DNA of 64,000 nt from Symbioplanes lichenis. GTDB taxonomy: Bacteria > Actinomycetota > Actinomycetes > Mycobacteriales > Micromonosporaceae. Location: positions 248,001-312,000 of the forward strand of contig NZ_JAUZQD010000006.1 in the NCBI RefSeq assembly GCF_030709675.1, in the 5' to 3' direction. Both the position numbers and the translations under genes were made by a program. This document shows positions 8,269 to 17,003 of the stretch, piece by piece (within the stretch, counting starts at the first letter, position 1; every line of letters begins with the position of its first letter). The notes under the pieces are model-generated. The model saw only the letters and a list, made by a program, of their open reading frames with translations, was not told the origin of the DNA and did no database searches.

Positions 8269-9453
8269 TCACTCGGCCGGCGGCCAGGACTCCTGGTCGC
8301 GCATCGTCGCGGGGCGCAGCGACATCAGGATCTTGGTGATGTCCGCGACCGTGAGGCCCTTGCCCGAGCTCTGGAACTCGGCGAAGTGGCCCGCGTCGAG
8401 CACCAGCACGCAGTTCCTGATCGGCTCGTCGCAGACGACCCGCCGGCCCTTCCCCGCCTTGTAGCCGTCCTTCGGCGTACCCGTCCAGACCCGGACCACC
8501 CCGCCGCTCAGGACACCGTCGTCGACCGGGCCGGCCTGCTCGGCGCGGCTCGGCGGACCGTCGTGCAGCACGACCTCCGAGACGACGTCGGACATGTCCT
8601 CGGCGTTCTGCGTCACGCTCACCGCCTGCCAGCCGCCGGGCAGCCAGCCGAAGGTGTACGGCATCCGCAGCGGGCGTTCCGCGGCCGGGCGCACCCCGGC
8701 GACGATCGCCAGGGTGTCCTTGCGCGTGAACGGGTCACGGCCCTGACCGGGCAGGAAGGTCGCCCAGGCGTCGTCGGCGTACTCCCAGGCGACGGCGGTG
8801 CGCGTGTACTTGACCTGGGGCAGGTCCCGGGCGGACGACGTGTCGCCGTCCTTGCGGGTCGAGAGCCACTTCTTCATGGCCTGCTGCTCCGGCAGCAAGT
8901 ACGTCAGCTCGCGCACCAGGGCCGTCGTGCCGCCCACGTCCACCTTGGCGGCGGGACCGTAGGCGGTGTTGAACTCGCCCTTCGCCCCGAACGTCGCCGG
9001 GTCGAAGACGCCCGGCCGGTAGACGGTGATCGTGGCGTCCGCCAGCGGGTACTCCTTGTCGTCGACACCGATCACGTAGCCGTCGCGATAGACCGGGAGC
9101 ACCTGGTAGCCCGAGGTCACCTGGTTGACCGGCCCGACCCGGTACTTGCCGGCGCGGAAGCTCGCGAGCGTCGAGGCGAACCCGTCCGGCTGGGTGAAGA
9201 CCGGCCGCGCGACGACCGGGGACGGCGAGGCGGCGGGGACCGGCGGGGCCGGGGGCGCGCTCCGGAGCGTACCCGTCAAGCCTGTCACCAGAGCGACCAC
9301 GACGGCGGCCGCGCCTCCCGCCCCCGCGACCGCGGCCGTCCGGCGCCGCCGGCGGATGCGGTGCGCGCCCGCGATGATGTCGTCCGTGCTGGTCCGCGGC
9401 GCGGGGGCGCCGTGCTGGACGGCCTCAAGCACGTCCTCGATGCGATAAGACAC
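8269..9453 (-). CDS. Membrane-anchored protein of unknown function, co-encoded with a SigE-family sigma factor
   Basis: The 394-residue product has a short cytosolic N-terminus (MSYRIEDVLEAVQHG), an arginine cluster (RIRRRRR near 32-38) and one transmembrane segment (about 40-62). A large extracytoplasmic domain follows with no motif I recognise. This is a type II topology seen in many proteins encoded beside SigE-family sigma factors of actinomycetes, where some may act as sensors. The GTG start at 9453 overlaps the sigma-factor stop by 29 bases, implying coupled translation. Function is unknown, and an anti-sigma role is possible but unproven because no zinc-binding anti-sigma motif is visible. 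Confidence 0.8.
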   Translation of the reverse strand: MSYRIEDVLEAVQHGAPAPRTSTDDIIAGAHRIRRRRRTAAVAGAGGAAAVVVALVTGLTGTLRSAPPAPPVPAASPSPVVARPVFTQPDGFASTLASFRAGKYRVGPVNQVTSGYQVLPVYRDGYVIGVDDKEYPLADATITVYRPGVFDPATFGAKGEFNTAYGPAAKVDVGGTTALVRELTYLLPEQQAMKKWLSTRKDGDTSSARDLPQVKYTRTAVAWEYADDAWATFLPGQGRDPFTRKDTLAIVAGVRPAAERPLRMPYTFGWLPGGWQAVSVTQNAEDMSDVVSEVVLHDGPPSRAEQAGPVDDGVLSGGVVRVWTGTPKDGYKAGKGRRVVCDEPIRNCVLVLDAGHFAEFQSSGKGLTVADITKILMSLRPATMRDQESWPPAE

Positions 9454-9979
9454 GATCCGCTCCTTCCGGCGACTCGTCGGCGAGGACCGCCCGCAGCGCG
9501 TCCAGCCCCCTGCTCGTCTGACTCTTCACCGTGCCCTCGGTGCAGCCGAGCACCTCGGCCGTCTCCTCGACACTCAGCCCCTCCAGGAACCGCAGCACCA
9601 GCGCGGCCCGCTGCCGGGGCGGCACCCGCCGCAACGCCGCCCGCAGCCGCAGCCGCTCGTCGACGTCCACCGACGGGTCCGGCCCGGCCACGTCCGGGAA
9701 CGCGTCCCCCGCCGAGCGCTCGCGCCGCCACGGCCGGCGCTTCTCCCCGATCGCCGCCCGGACGACCATCGTGCGCGCGTACGCGTCCGGGGCGGCCACC
9801 TTGCCCCAGCGCAGGTAGAGCCGGGACAGCGACCCCGCGACCGCGTCCTCGGCGGCCTGCCAGTCGCCGCAGGTGACGTACGCCAGCGCGCGCAGCGACG
9901 GGAACCTGGCCCTGACGAACTCCCGGAAAGCCTCCTCGGCCTCGGCGTCCACTCGGTCGTGCTCCTCTCGTCGAGGCAT
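9425..9979 (-). CDS. SigE-family RNA polymerase sigma-70 factor (ECF)
   Basis: The 184-residue protein has region 2 (EEAFREFVRARFPSLRALAY, DWQAAEDAVAGSLSRLYLRW, residues 10-60) and region 4 (LRRVPPRQRAALVLRFLEG, SVEETAEVLGCTEGTVKSQTSRGL, residues 110-165), the usual SigE-family actinobacterial layout. ATG at 9979 is chosen because it gives the family N-terminus. No purine-rich ribosome site precedes it, so it may be leaderless or start at an upstream GTG. It overlaps the downstream membrane-protein gene and probably forms a two-gene operon with it. Confidence 0.9.
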   Translation of the reverse strand: MPRREEHDRVDAEAEEAFREFVRARFPSLRALAYVTCGDWQAAEDAVAGSLSRLYLRWGKVAAPDAYARTMVVRAAIGEKRRPWRRERSAGDAFPDVAGPDPSVDVDERLRLRAALRRVPPRQRAALVLRFLEGLSVEETAEVLGCTEGTVKSQTSRGLDALRAVLADESPEGADRVLSHRGRA

Positions 9980-10025
9980 AGAGGAGAGACGAACCCCGCC
10001 GGGTTGCACCGCCGCCGAGAAACTC

Positions 10026-10784
10026 TCAGATATCGCGCCTGCGGAAGACGAGCTGGGCCGCCAGACCGGCGGCCACCGCGGCGCCGGCGAGCAGCAGTAT
10101 CCCCGGCCCCGGGGCGAGGGCGCCATCCACGGGCACCACCGCGTACGCCGCCTGACCGGCCGTGATCGGCCAGAACCGGCCGAACCAGTCGCCGAGCACG
10201 CCGGGCAGACCCGGGCCGAGCGCCGGGACGAGCAACAGGGCGCCGACCAGCAGGGCGAGGCTGCTCGTGGCCGACCGGACCAGCGCGCCGACGGCCAGCC
10301 CGAGCAGGGCGACCAGCGTCAGGTACGCCGCCCCGCCGAGCAGGGCCCGGGCGACGCCCGGATCACCGAGGCCGGCCGCGGGCAGATCCGCCCCGCGCAC
10401 CATGAGCTGCACCACGGCGAAGCTGAGCAGCGTCGTCACGAGAGCGGTCGCCAGCCCGACGGCCGCGACGACGGCTGTCTTGGCCGCGAGCAGCCGGCGC
10501 CGCGACGGCACGAAGACCAGGCTCGTGCCGATCATCCCGGTGGCGTACTCGGGCGTGATGGCCAACGCCCCCAGCATGCCGATGACGAGCTGGGCGAAGA
10601 GGAAGCCCTTGAGGCTCTCGGCGGTCGGGTCCCAGCCGGCGGACAGCTCGGACGGCGGCGTGCCGAGCAGGTCGGACACGCCCAGCACGCTGAGCGCCAC
10701 CCCGGCCGCCACCGCGGAGGCCGCCGCGATCCAGGTGCTCCGGACGCTGCGCAGCTTGGTCCACTCGGAGCGGAGCACGCTCAT
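10026..10784 (-). CDS. ABC-2 type transporter permease
   Basis: This 252-residue membrane protein begins MSVLRSEWTKLRSVRSTW, a characteristic opening of actinobacterial ABC-2 permeases. It has about six hydrophobic segments and the conserved ITPEYATGMI stretch near residue 77. The start ATG at 10784 overlaps the stop of the ATPase gene by 4 bases, and the longer open frame upstream lies inside the ATPase. Together they form an exporter of unknown cargo, likely controlled by the divergent TetR regulator. Confidence 0.92.
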   Translation of the reverse strand: MSVLRSEWTKLRSVRSTWIAAASAVAAGVALSVLGVSDLLGTPPSELSAGWDPTAESLKGFLFAQLVIGMLGALAITPEYATGMIGTSLVFVPSRRRLLAAKTAVVAAVGLATALVTTLLSFAVVQLMVRGADLPAAGLGDPGVARALLGGAAYLTLVALLGLAVGALVRSATSSLALLVGALLLVPALGPGLPGVLGDWFGRFWPITAGQAAYAVVPVDGALAPGPGILLLAGAAVAAGLAAQLVFRRRDI

Positions 10785-11695
10785 GCCGCGACCCCCTCGT
10801 AGTCGGTGGCCTCGTGGGTGAGCCGCAGGAACACGTCCTCCAGCGACTCGCGGACCGGGCTGAGCTCGTCGAGCGCGAGCCCCTCGGCCGCGGCGATCCG
10901 GCCGACCGTCGGCGCGTCCGCCCCGGTGACCAGCAGCGACGAGTCCGGCTGGGCCGCGAAGTCGACACCGGCCCGCGCCAGCGCCCCGCCGAGACGATCG
11001 GGCGAGCCGGCCCGGACCGTGACCGCCCGGGTGGTGTGGGCCCGCACGAAGTCGTCCAGCGTCGCCTCGGCGATCAGCCGGCCCCGGCCGACCACGACGA
11101 GGTGGTGCGCCGTCAGCTCCATCTCGGACATCAGGTGACTGGAGAACAGAATGGTCCGGCCTTCCCGCGCCAGATCCCGCAGCAGCGTACGCAGCCACCG
11201 GATGCCCTCCGGGTCGAGCCCGTTGAGCGGCTCGTCGAGCACGAGCACGCCCGGATCGCCGAGCAGCGCGGTCGCGATGCCCAGCCGCTGCTGCATCCCG
11301 AGCGAGAACTCCCCCGCCCGGCGGTCGCCGGCCGCCCCGAGCCCGACCAGCTCGAGCACCTCCCCGACCCGCCGCCGGTCGAGCCCCGCCGCCTGCGCGA
11401 AGGCGAGGAGGTGCTGCGCGGCGGTGCGATGCGGGTGGACGGCTCGCGCGTCGAGCAGGGCGCCGACCGTACGCGCCGGGTCGTCCAGGTCCGCGAGCCG
11501 GCGGCCGCCGATGGTGATGGCGCCCGACGTGGGCCTGGTCAGCCCGGTGAGCATGCGCAGGGTCGTGCTCTTGCCCGCGCCGTTGGGCCCGAGGAAGCCG
11601 GTGATCACCCCCGGCTGCGCGGTGAAGGACAAGTCGTCCACCGCCACGGTGGCGCCGTATCTCTTGGTGAGCCGTTCGGCCCGGATGCCGTGCAT
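10781..11695 (-). CDS. ABC transporter ATP-binding protein (ABC-2 exporter)
   Basis: The 304-residue ATPase has Walker A GPNGAGKST near residue 38, the Q-loop region, the signature FSLGMQQRLGIA near 135, and Walker B VLVLDEPLNGLDPEG near 155. A C-terminal extension of about 90 residues is typical of ABC-2 (DrrA-like) exporters. ATG at 11695 is preferred over the GTG at 11716 because GAGGGGA lies at the right distance before it. It is the first gene of a two-gene operon with the permease and is divergent from a TetR gene. Substrate unknown. Confidence 0.93.
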   Translation of the reverse strand: MHGIRAERLTKRYGATVAVDDLSFTAQPGVITGFLGPNGAGKSTTLRMLTGLTRPTSGAITIGGRRLADLDDPARTVGALLDARAVHPHRTAAQHLLAFAQAAGLDRRRVGEVLELVGLGAAGDRRAGEFSLGMQQRLGIATALLGDPGVLVLDEPLNGLDPEGIRWLRTLLRDLAREGRTILFSSHLMSEMELTAHHLVVVGRGRLIAEATLDDFVRAHTTRAVTVRAGSPDRLGGALARAGVDFAAQPDSSLLVTGADAPTVGRIAAAEGLALDELSPVRESLEDVFLRLTHEATDYEGVAA

Positions 11696-11714
11696 GCCGC
11701 TCCCCTCAGAAATC

Positions 11715-11728
11715 ACACTGTTCGGTGT
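11715..11728. promoter_or_regulatory. Possible TetR operator upstream of the ABC operon
   Basis: The sequence ACACTGTTCGGTGT is an imperfect dyad (ACAC / GTGT, 6-base centre) about 20 bases upstream of the ATPase start. It lies in the 98-base space between the ABC operon and the divergent TetR gene. Position and shape fit a local TetR operator, but the match is short and no consensus for this regulator is known. Confidence 0.35.
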
Positions 11729-11793
11729 AGTTTATCGATCGAGGGCAAGCCGGGCCTCGACCCCTTCTGGTCAGGGTCACGTAGTCTGGGCCC

Positions 11794-12426
11794 GTGCCGA
11801 GAACGATCGCGGAGGCCCAGACCCCGGGGCGCCGGCGCCGGTCCGAGGGCAAGAAGACCGCCATCCTGGACGCCGCCGAGGCACTGTTCCTGACCGAGGG
11901 CTACGACCGCACGAGCGTGGACGCCGTCGCCGCCCGGGCCGGGGTGTCCAAGCGCACGGTCTACGACCACTTCGGCGACAAGGAAACCGTCTTCCTGCGC
12001 GTCGTCGAACGCGTGGGCGAATCCCTCCTCGCCACCGTCCGCGCCGCCGTCGACGAAGAACTGACCTCCGGCCGCGACCTCGGCACCGCACTGACCGCCT
12101 TCGCCCACCGCATCGTCGACCGAACCTTCCCGTCCCCCGACTACCTGACCTTCCGCCGCCTGCAGGCCCAGCAGTCCCCGGCCGGCAAGCAGCCCGTCAC
12201 GGTCCGCGACCGCCCGGAGCAACTCCTCGAAGAACGCTTCGCCGGACTGGCCGCCGAGGGCGCAATCCACGCCGAGAACCCCGCCGTCGCCGCCCGCCAC
12301 TTCACGGCGCTGACCATCACGCTCGCCCTGCAGGCCGCCCTCGACCAGCGCGAGGACCTGCCGCCCCGGGACTCCGCGCGGATCATCGCGGACGGGGTGG
12401 CCGCCTTCCTGCGCGCCTACGCCTGA
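11794..12426 (+). CDS. TetR/AcrR family transcriptional regulator
   Basis: The 210-residue protein has an N-terminal helix-turn-helix (ILDAAEALFLTEGYDRTSV, then AARAGVSKRTVYDHFGDKE, residues 27-70) and a C-terminal helical ligand domain. The GTG at 11794 gives a basic leader (PRTIAEAQTPGRRRRSEGKK) common in this family. It is divergent from an ABC-2 exporter operon, so it most likely represses that operon, and perhaps itself, until a toxic ligand binds. The ligand is unknown. Confidence 0.92.
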   Translation: MPRTIAEAQTPGRRRRSEGKKTAILDAAEALFLTEGYDRTSVDAVAARAGVSKRTVYDHFGDKETVFLRVVERVGESLLATVRAAVDEELTSGRDLGTALTAFAHRIVDRTFPSPDYLTFRRLQAQQSPAGKQPVTVRDRPEQLLEERFAGLAAEGAIHAENPAVAARHFTALTITLALQAALDQREDLPPRDSARIIADGVAAFLRAYA

Positions 12427-12760
12427 GCCACTGTGTTCGCCCGCCGGCCCACTCCCGGCGTCGCCGGCGCGGCCGGGGACGCCCGCTGCTCACTTCTGGC
12501 GCGCACGTGCCCGATATCGGCCGCGCTCTCGGAGGGTGGCTTCGTTCGCGGCTTTCGGCGCCATTCCGCCGCCATCACGCGCCGGAATGTTTCGTGAGAA
12601 CCGGCACCAACCGCGAACCTTGACCACCGGTGGCGCAGACGGTCGCCCGCCGAACTCGCTTACGCTGCGTACAACGGATCATGAAATCACTCGGAGCGCA
12701 GATGCCTGGATCCGCCGACGAGAGCATCGGTTCGGTCGGCCGTTCAGCCCGGCTGAAGCT
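12427..12760. other. Intergenic stretch with no convincing gene
   Basis: This stretch follows the TetR gene. Its base use is less GC-biased than the flanks, and open frames here lack family-like sequence or ribosome sites. No tRNA, repeat or mobile-element end was recognised. It looks like the edge of an accessory region extending to about 14.9 kb. Confidence 0.5.
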
Positions 12761-12970
12761 CTACAGCCCGAAACTCTCTCCGGCGAAGTTCCAATAGACC
12801 AGAGCAGCCACATACCAGAGGGCGTAGAGCCCTGCAACGGTTACAAATCCCCAGACGAACCACCTGAGGATCTTCCGCATCTGCTCGCGTGGCACCTCAT
12901 CAGGCTGCCGAAGGACGGAGCGGTGTTTTCCCTGTTCAGGTTTTTTGATCTGCCGCCAGTCGCGCGCCAT
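12761..12970 (-). CDS. Small single-span membrane protein, hypothetical
   Basis: The 69-residue frame encodes a charged N-terminus (MARDWRQIKKPEQGKHRS) followed by one clear hydrophobic helix (WFVWGFVTVAGLYALWYVAAL, about residues 38-58) and a short tail. This is the profile of a genuine small membrane protein rather than a GC-rich shadow frame. Codon use is less GC-rich than in neighbouring genes, like the rest of this region. No strong ribosome site is seen before the ATG, so the start and the gene itself are uncertain. No function can be proposed. Confidence 0.45.
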   Translation of the reverse strand: MARDWRQIKKPEQGKHRSVLRQPDEVPREQMRKILRWFVWGFVTVAGLYALWYVAALVYWNFAGESFGL

Positions 12971-13321
12971 AGGCCGTCACGAGCTGCATGGCGCTGGCCG
13001 GTAGCCGGGTATGCCGATGGCAGAGCCCGGTGGTGCGGCTCGGTCGCGCAGCCTCTGGCACTAATCGGGCACCATGCAATTCCGCCCCGGGCAGCAGAGC
13101 CGTACTCGACTTCTCAGGTTGAAGCCCATCACGAGGGCGTTGGTGCACTGATCTGCCGCGATCCGGCCGCGACCTAATGTGTTAGTCACTGCGCGGCTTG
13201 GCTTGCGATATGCAGAGGCGAGGCCGCCAGCAAGGTTCGCCGAGTAGTGACCAGGCATTACGCAGGCCGACGTCAGTGCATCGGCGACCTCGGTCGTGGG
13301 CCGCGACAAGTATCTCGAACA
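12971..13321. other. Gene-poor stretch, no supported feature
   Basis: The stretch holds only short frames on both strands (for example 13061-13309 minus) with no recognisable family, ribosome site or consistent codon bias. No tRNA or insertion-sequence end was seen. It may hold decayed coding sequence. Confidence 0.45.
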
Positions 13322-14359
13322 TCATCGCGGCCGCTTGAAGTCTTGCCGGTCGACCACTAGCAACGGGGATCCGCCCTGGCCGACGGCACTAGCGATGCTT
13401 CCCTGGAATAGGTCGACGCAGTCGCACCGGAGCGACCACGCGATCAGGTCCTCGGCACGTCGCGCGACGATCCGGTGCAGGAACTCGTCGGGATTGTCGG
13501 CCGCGGTCGCCGCCGCGGCCGTGAAGTCCTTGAGGGTCACCCGACTGTCGCCCTGGATGAAGTCGGTGTAACCCAGCACCTCCATCTGCGGCAGTAGCGC
13601 TTTGATCAAAGTGGCGACGCAGCCCATCACCCGGGCATGGCTCACGTCCTTCGATCTGTGGGCGACCGCAGCCTCGGCCGCCCACACGCCGTAGAGGCGG
13701 ACGGCGACCGAGCGTAGGGCGTTTTCGTTCGGCTTCGTGGTTAACGTCATGTCGAGCAGTGCCTCGAACAGCAGAAGCTTGGTCTTGTCGCCGAATTGAG
13801 GATCCCAGCCCCCGTCGACTGCGCTCGGCCAGTGCAGCGACTGACACGCATCGAGGCTGCGGGCGTTGCGGCAGAGCAGCTCGGCCGCCATCAGCTGGGC
13901 GTTGCGCTGATCCGATCGCAGCGCGCCGTCGATGACCAGGATCGCGGTTTCGGTCGAAACCTTGTCCTTTCCCCCGTCCCAGAGGTCGACCAGCATGGCG
14001 ACGGCGAGGCCGGCCTGGTCGAGGCGTGTCAGCGCCAGCAGGCTGGAGGCCGCCGCGGCTCGGTCGACGCCCAGGCCGTCCTTGGAACTGACAAGCTGCC
14101 CGGCGCGCATCGCCGCTTCCAGCTTCAACTGGCCGAAGCTCTGCTTCTGTTCGACCGCGAGCCGACGGTTGGACTGGCGGGTCAGCGTGTGGGCGATCAG
14201 CGCGACGAGCGCTGTGACCACGGCGCCGGCGTATACCAGCATCTTGTCTGAGTAGCCGAACAGCGACCCGGCGCCCAACGGGATCACCACAGCGACAAGG
14301 GTCAGAATCGCTCCCCAACCCCAGATCCAACGTCTATCGTCGTTCTGGCTCTTCGTCAT
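13322..14359 (-). CDS. Two-TM membrane protein with soluble helical domain, hypothetical
   Basis: The 345-residue product has two N-terminal hydrophobic segments (IWGWGAILTLVAVVIPLGAG and MLVYAGAVVTALVALIAHTL). A basic, helical region follows (RQSNRRLAVEQKQSFGQLKLEAAMRAG) and then a soluble domain rich in short amphipathic helices, perhaps HEAT-like. I do not recognise a family. The ATG at 14359 is chosen because GAGGGA lies just before it; the upstream codons are unlikely to be coding. Codon use is less extreme than in core genes. It lies alone in an accessory region. Confidence 0.7.
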   Translation of the reverse strand: MTKSQNDDRRWIWGWGAILTLVAVVIPLGAGSLFGYSDKMLVYAGAVVTALVALIAHTLTRQSNRRLAVEQKQSFGQLKLEAAMRAGQLVSSKDGLGVDRAAAASSLLALTRLDQAGLAVAMLVDLWDGGKDKVSTETAILVIDGALRSDQRNAQLMAAELLCRNARSLDACQSLHWPSAVDGGWDPQFGDKTKLLLFEALLDMTLTTKPNENALRSVAVRLYGVWAAEAAVAHRSKDVSHARVMGCVATLIKALLPQMEVLGYTDFIQGDSRVTLKDFTAAAATAADNPDEFLHRIVARRAEDLIAWSLRCDCVDLFQGSIASAVGQGGSPLLVVDRQDFKRPR

Positions 14360-14615
14360 TTCCCTCGACCTCGTTTGTATTCGCACCGCCGGGACCGGCA
14401 AACGATGCACCCACCATCGAGAGCTGTCCATCGCCTAGAACGGTGGCCGCGCTGTCCGATCGAGGACGGCAGCGTCGAAGGCCGTTTGTGCTTCTGCATC
14501 CGGTCCGCCGCCTGACCGTGCGCTGGAAACGCCGCGCCGACATCCACGACGGTTTCGTCAGCCTCGTGTGCGCTCCGATCTGCCGGCGACGCGTGGTTCG
14601 CTGGACGAACGGCAG

Positions 14616-14870
14616 CTACGAAGGGCTGTAAACCGTCCGGCCCGTGTCTGGGTCGATCACCGAAACCACCTCGCTGGTCCGGAACACGTCCACGGCGGCG
14701 CCCTCGCGGCCGGGGCTGATGTTTGTCGTCACGTGAGCCCACTGGTCGCCGAGGTCGTAGCCCCACGCGATGTCGTACACGACCAGGCGACGGCCGTCCT
14801 GAAGCAGCACCACGGTCTCCACGCCGTCACGATCGTGGAGCAACTTCACCAGTGCCGGCGGCTGCGTCAT
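14616..14870 (-). CDS. Small soluble protein of unknown function
   Basis: The 84-residue frame starts MTQPPALVKLLHDRDG and reads as a compact beta-rich protein (ETVVLLQDGRRLVVYDIAW, HVTTNISPG, SEVVSVIDPDTGRTVY). The amino-acid pattern, with alternating hydrophobics and a DPDTG turn, is protein-like and unlike a shadow frame. No family is recognised. It is on its own between a hypothetical membrane-protein gene and the siderophore permease, both on the same strand but separated by 93 bases or more. Confidence 0.65.
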   Translation of the reverse strand: MTQPPALVKLLHDRDGVETVVLLQDGRRLVVYDIAWGYDLGDQWAHVTTNISPGREGAAVDVFRTSEVVSVIDPDTGRTVYSPS

Positions 14871-14963
14871 GAGTGCACGCTACCGATACCACCACCAGCC
14901 TTCCGCGATCGGGACAAGCGGCACGAGCGGCGCCGGGGCGGTCCGGGCGAGCGGCGGCGCCGG

Positions 14964-17003
14964 TCAGAGGCGGGAGCGGCGCAGGAGCCAGACGAAGTAG
15001 GGCGCGCCGATCAGGGCCATGATCAGGCCGGCCGGGATCTGGGACGGGGCGATGACCGTGCGGCCGAGGGTGTCGGCCATGGTGACGAGGAGGGCGCCCA
15101 GGAGCATGGCGACCGGGACGATGCGGCCGTGGCGGGCGCCGGTCAGGGCTCGGGCCAGGTGGGGGGCGACGAGTCCGGCGAAGCCGACCACGCCGACGGC
15201 GATGACGCTCACTGCCGCGGCGACGGCGGCGATGGTCAGGAGGGTCAGTCGCGCGGCTTCCCGGCGTACGCCGAAGATGGTGGGTGTGTCCTCGTCGATG
15301 GCCAGCAGGTCGAGCTGGCGGCGCAGGCCCAGCACCGCCGGGGTGGCGACCAGCAGCACGAGCGCGACCGGCAGCACGTCGGGGAAGGTCCGGCCGTAGG
15401 TCGTGCCGGAGAGCCAGGTCAGGATGCGGGGCGTGTCCCACGGGTCGGCGCGCAGCAGCAGGAAGGTGCTGACGTTGGCCAGCGCGTAGCCGCAGCCGAT
15501 GCCGATGAGCAGGAAGCGGTCGGGCAGGAGGCCGCCGCGCCAGGCCAGCACGGCGATGATGGCGAAGGTGGCGAGGCCCGTCGCGACGGCCGCCGCGATC
15601 AGGGTGGGGCGGCCGGAGTGCAGGGCGAGCACCGCGCCGAGGCCGGCGCCGGCGGTGATGCCGAGGACGCCCGGTTCCGCGAGCGGGTTGCGGACCGTGC
15701 CTTGCACGACGGTGCCGGCGAGGGCGAGCGCGGCGCCGGCGGTGACGGCCGCGGCGACCCGGGGGGCGCGGTCGTCGAGGGCCAGGGCGATGAGGTCCGG
15801 CGCAGAGCCCCGCAGCCACAGGGCGATGTCCCCGGTACGCAACCACAGGCTGCCGGCCAGCAGACCGGTGAGCACGGTCGCGGCCAGCAGCACCGTCGCG
15901 ACGATCACGACGATGACGAAGCGGCGCCGGGAGCGGACGGCGACGTGCGTGAGAGGTGTCTCCCCCGCGTCGCGCAGGCGCAGGGCGAGGACGACGATGA
16001 CCACGGCGCCGAGCAGCGCGGTCGGGATGCCGGTGGGGATCGACGCGGCTGCCTGGGCGCCGAGAATCGCCCGGAGCACGACATCCGCGAGCAGCACCAG
16101 CAGCGCCCCGGCCAGGCCGCTCGCCGGGATGAGAAACGCGTGCCGGGTCAGGGCGCCGATGCGGTGCGAGGCGAGGCGTACGGCCACGGGGGCGGCCAGG
16201 CCGACGAACGCGATCGGGCCCGCGAGCGTCACCGAGATGCTGGTCAGCAGGACGGCGCAGAGCACGGCGACGAGCCGGGTCGACCGCACCGGTACGCCGA
16301 GCGTGGCCGCCGCGTCGTCCCCGAGCCCGAGCACGTCCAGTCGCCGGGCCAGCAGGAGCGCGACCACGAGCACGGCGACGATCACCGGGGCGGCGCGCGT
16401 GGCGGCGTCGATGTTGAGTTGCGCGAGCGAGCCGCTGCCCCAGGCGTACAGGCCGGTGGTGCTGTCCTTGAAGAGGATCAGGAGCGTGGCCGTCGCCGCG
16501 TCGAGCGCCATGGCCACGGCCGAGCCGGCCAGGATCAGCCGGGTCGACGCGACGCCCGAGGCGGCGCCGACCAGGCCGAGGACGAGTCCCGCGGCGAGCA
16601 CGCCGCCGCCGAAGGCCACCGCGCCGGAGGTCCACAGCGGCACCGTGAGGTGGAAGGCGGCGACCACGACCAGCGCGAAGTAGGACCCGGCGGTGACGGC
16701 GAGCGTGTCCGGGGCGGCCAGCGGGTTGCGGGTGACCGACTGGAGCAGCGCGCCGCCGGCGCCGAGGGCCACGCCGACCGCGATGCCCGCGGCCATGCGC
16801 GGCAGGCGGGAGCCGGTCAGCACGTCGCCGACCGGGACACCGCCGACGTTCTCGTGCGCGCCGAGCAGATAGCGCAGCAGGTCCCAGAAGCCCACGCCCG
16901 AGGTGCCCTGTGTGACGTGCCAGAGTCCGGTGACGACGACCGTGGCGAGCAGGACGGCCAGGACGGCCGCCCCGCTCGCGCCCCGGCTGGGGGTGGTGCT
17001 CAC
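14964..17003 (-). CDS. Iron-siderophore ABC transporter permease, two FecCD domains fused
   Basis: The 679-residue protein holds two FecCD permease units in tandem, like FhuB. Each unit has the family pattern: LPRMAAGIAVGVALGAGGALLQ and TRNPLAAPDTLAVTAG in the first (about residues 65-110), and DRAPRVAAAVTAG, GTVVQGTVRNPLAEPGVLGITAG in the second (about 410-455). Each also has a coupling segment, AFVGLAAPVAVRLASHR and GFAGLVAPHLARALTG. It forms the complete transmembrane channel for ferric siderophore import with the ATPase and lipoprotein encoded just upstream. Its start overlaps the lipoprotein stop by 4 bases. Expression is probably iron-controlled through the box at 18887. Confidence 0.94.
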   Translation of the reverse strand: MSTTPSRGASGAAVLAVLLATVVVTGLWHVTQGTSGVGFWDLLRYLLGAHENVGGVPVGDVLTGSRLPRMAAGIAVGVALGAGGALLQSVTRNPLAAPDTLAVTAGSYFALVVVAAFHLTVPLWTSGAVAFGGGVLAAGLVLGLVGAASGVASTRLILAGSAVAMALDAATATLLILFKDSTTGLYAWGSGSLAQLNIDAATRAAPVIVAVLVVALLLARRLDVLGLGDDAAATLGVPVRSTRLVAVLCAVLLTSISVTLAGPIAFVGLAAPVAVRLASHRIGALTRHAFLIPASGLAGALLVLLADVVLRAILGAQAAASIPTGIPTALLGAVVIVVLALRLRDAGETPLTHVAVRSRRRFVIVVIVATVLLAATVLTGLLAGSLWLRTGDIALWLRGSAPDLIALALDDRAPRVAAAVTAGAALALAGTVVQGTVRNPLAEPGVLGITAGAGLGAVLALHSGRPTLIAAAVATGLATFAIIAVLAWRGGLLPDRFLLIGIGCGYALANVSTFLLLRADPWDTPRILTWLSGTTYGRTFPDVLPVALVLLVATPAVLGLRRQLDLLAIDEDTPTIFGVRREAARLTLLTIAAVAAAVSVIAVGVVGFAGLVAPHLARALTGARHGRIVPVAMLLGALLVTMADTLGRTVIAPSQIPAGLIMALIGAPYFVWLLRRSRL

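Noticed and set aside
12536..13177. 213-codon plus-strand frame in the accessory stretch
   Set aside because: No recognisable family, no ribosome site, and overlaps a more protein-like small membrane frame on the other strand.
13061..13309. 82-codon minus-strand frame resembling a possible gene fragment
   Set aside because: A faint hint of decayed coding sequence, but no family, ribosome site or start could be supported.
14443..14631. 62-codon plus-strand frame near the accessory stretch
   Set aside because: Arg-rich, unlike a folded protein, and overlaps the end of a better-supported small gene on the minus strand.
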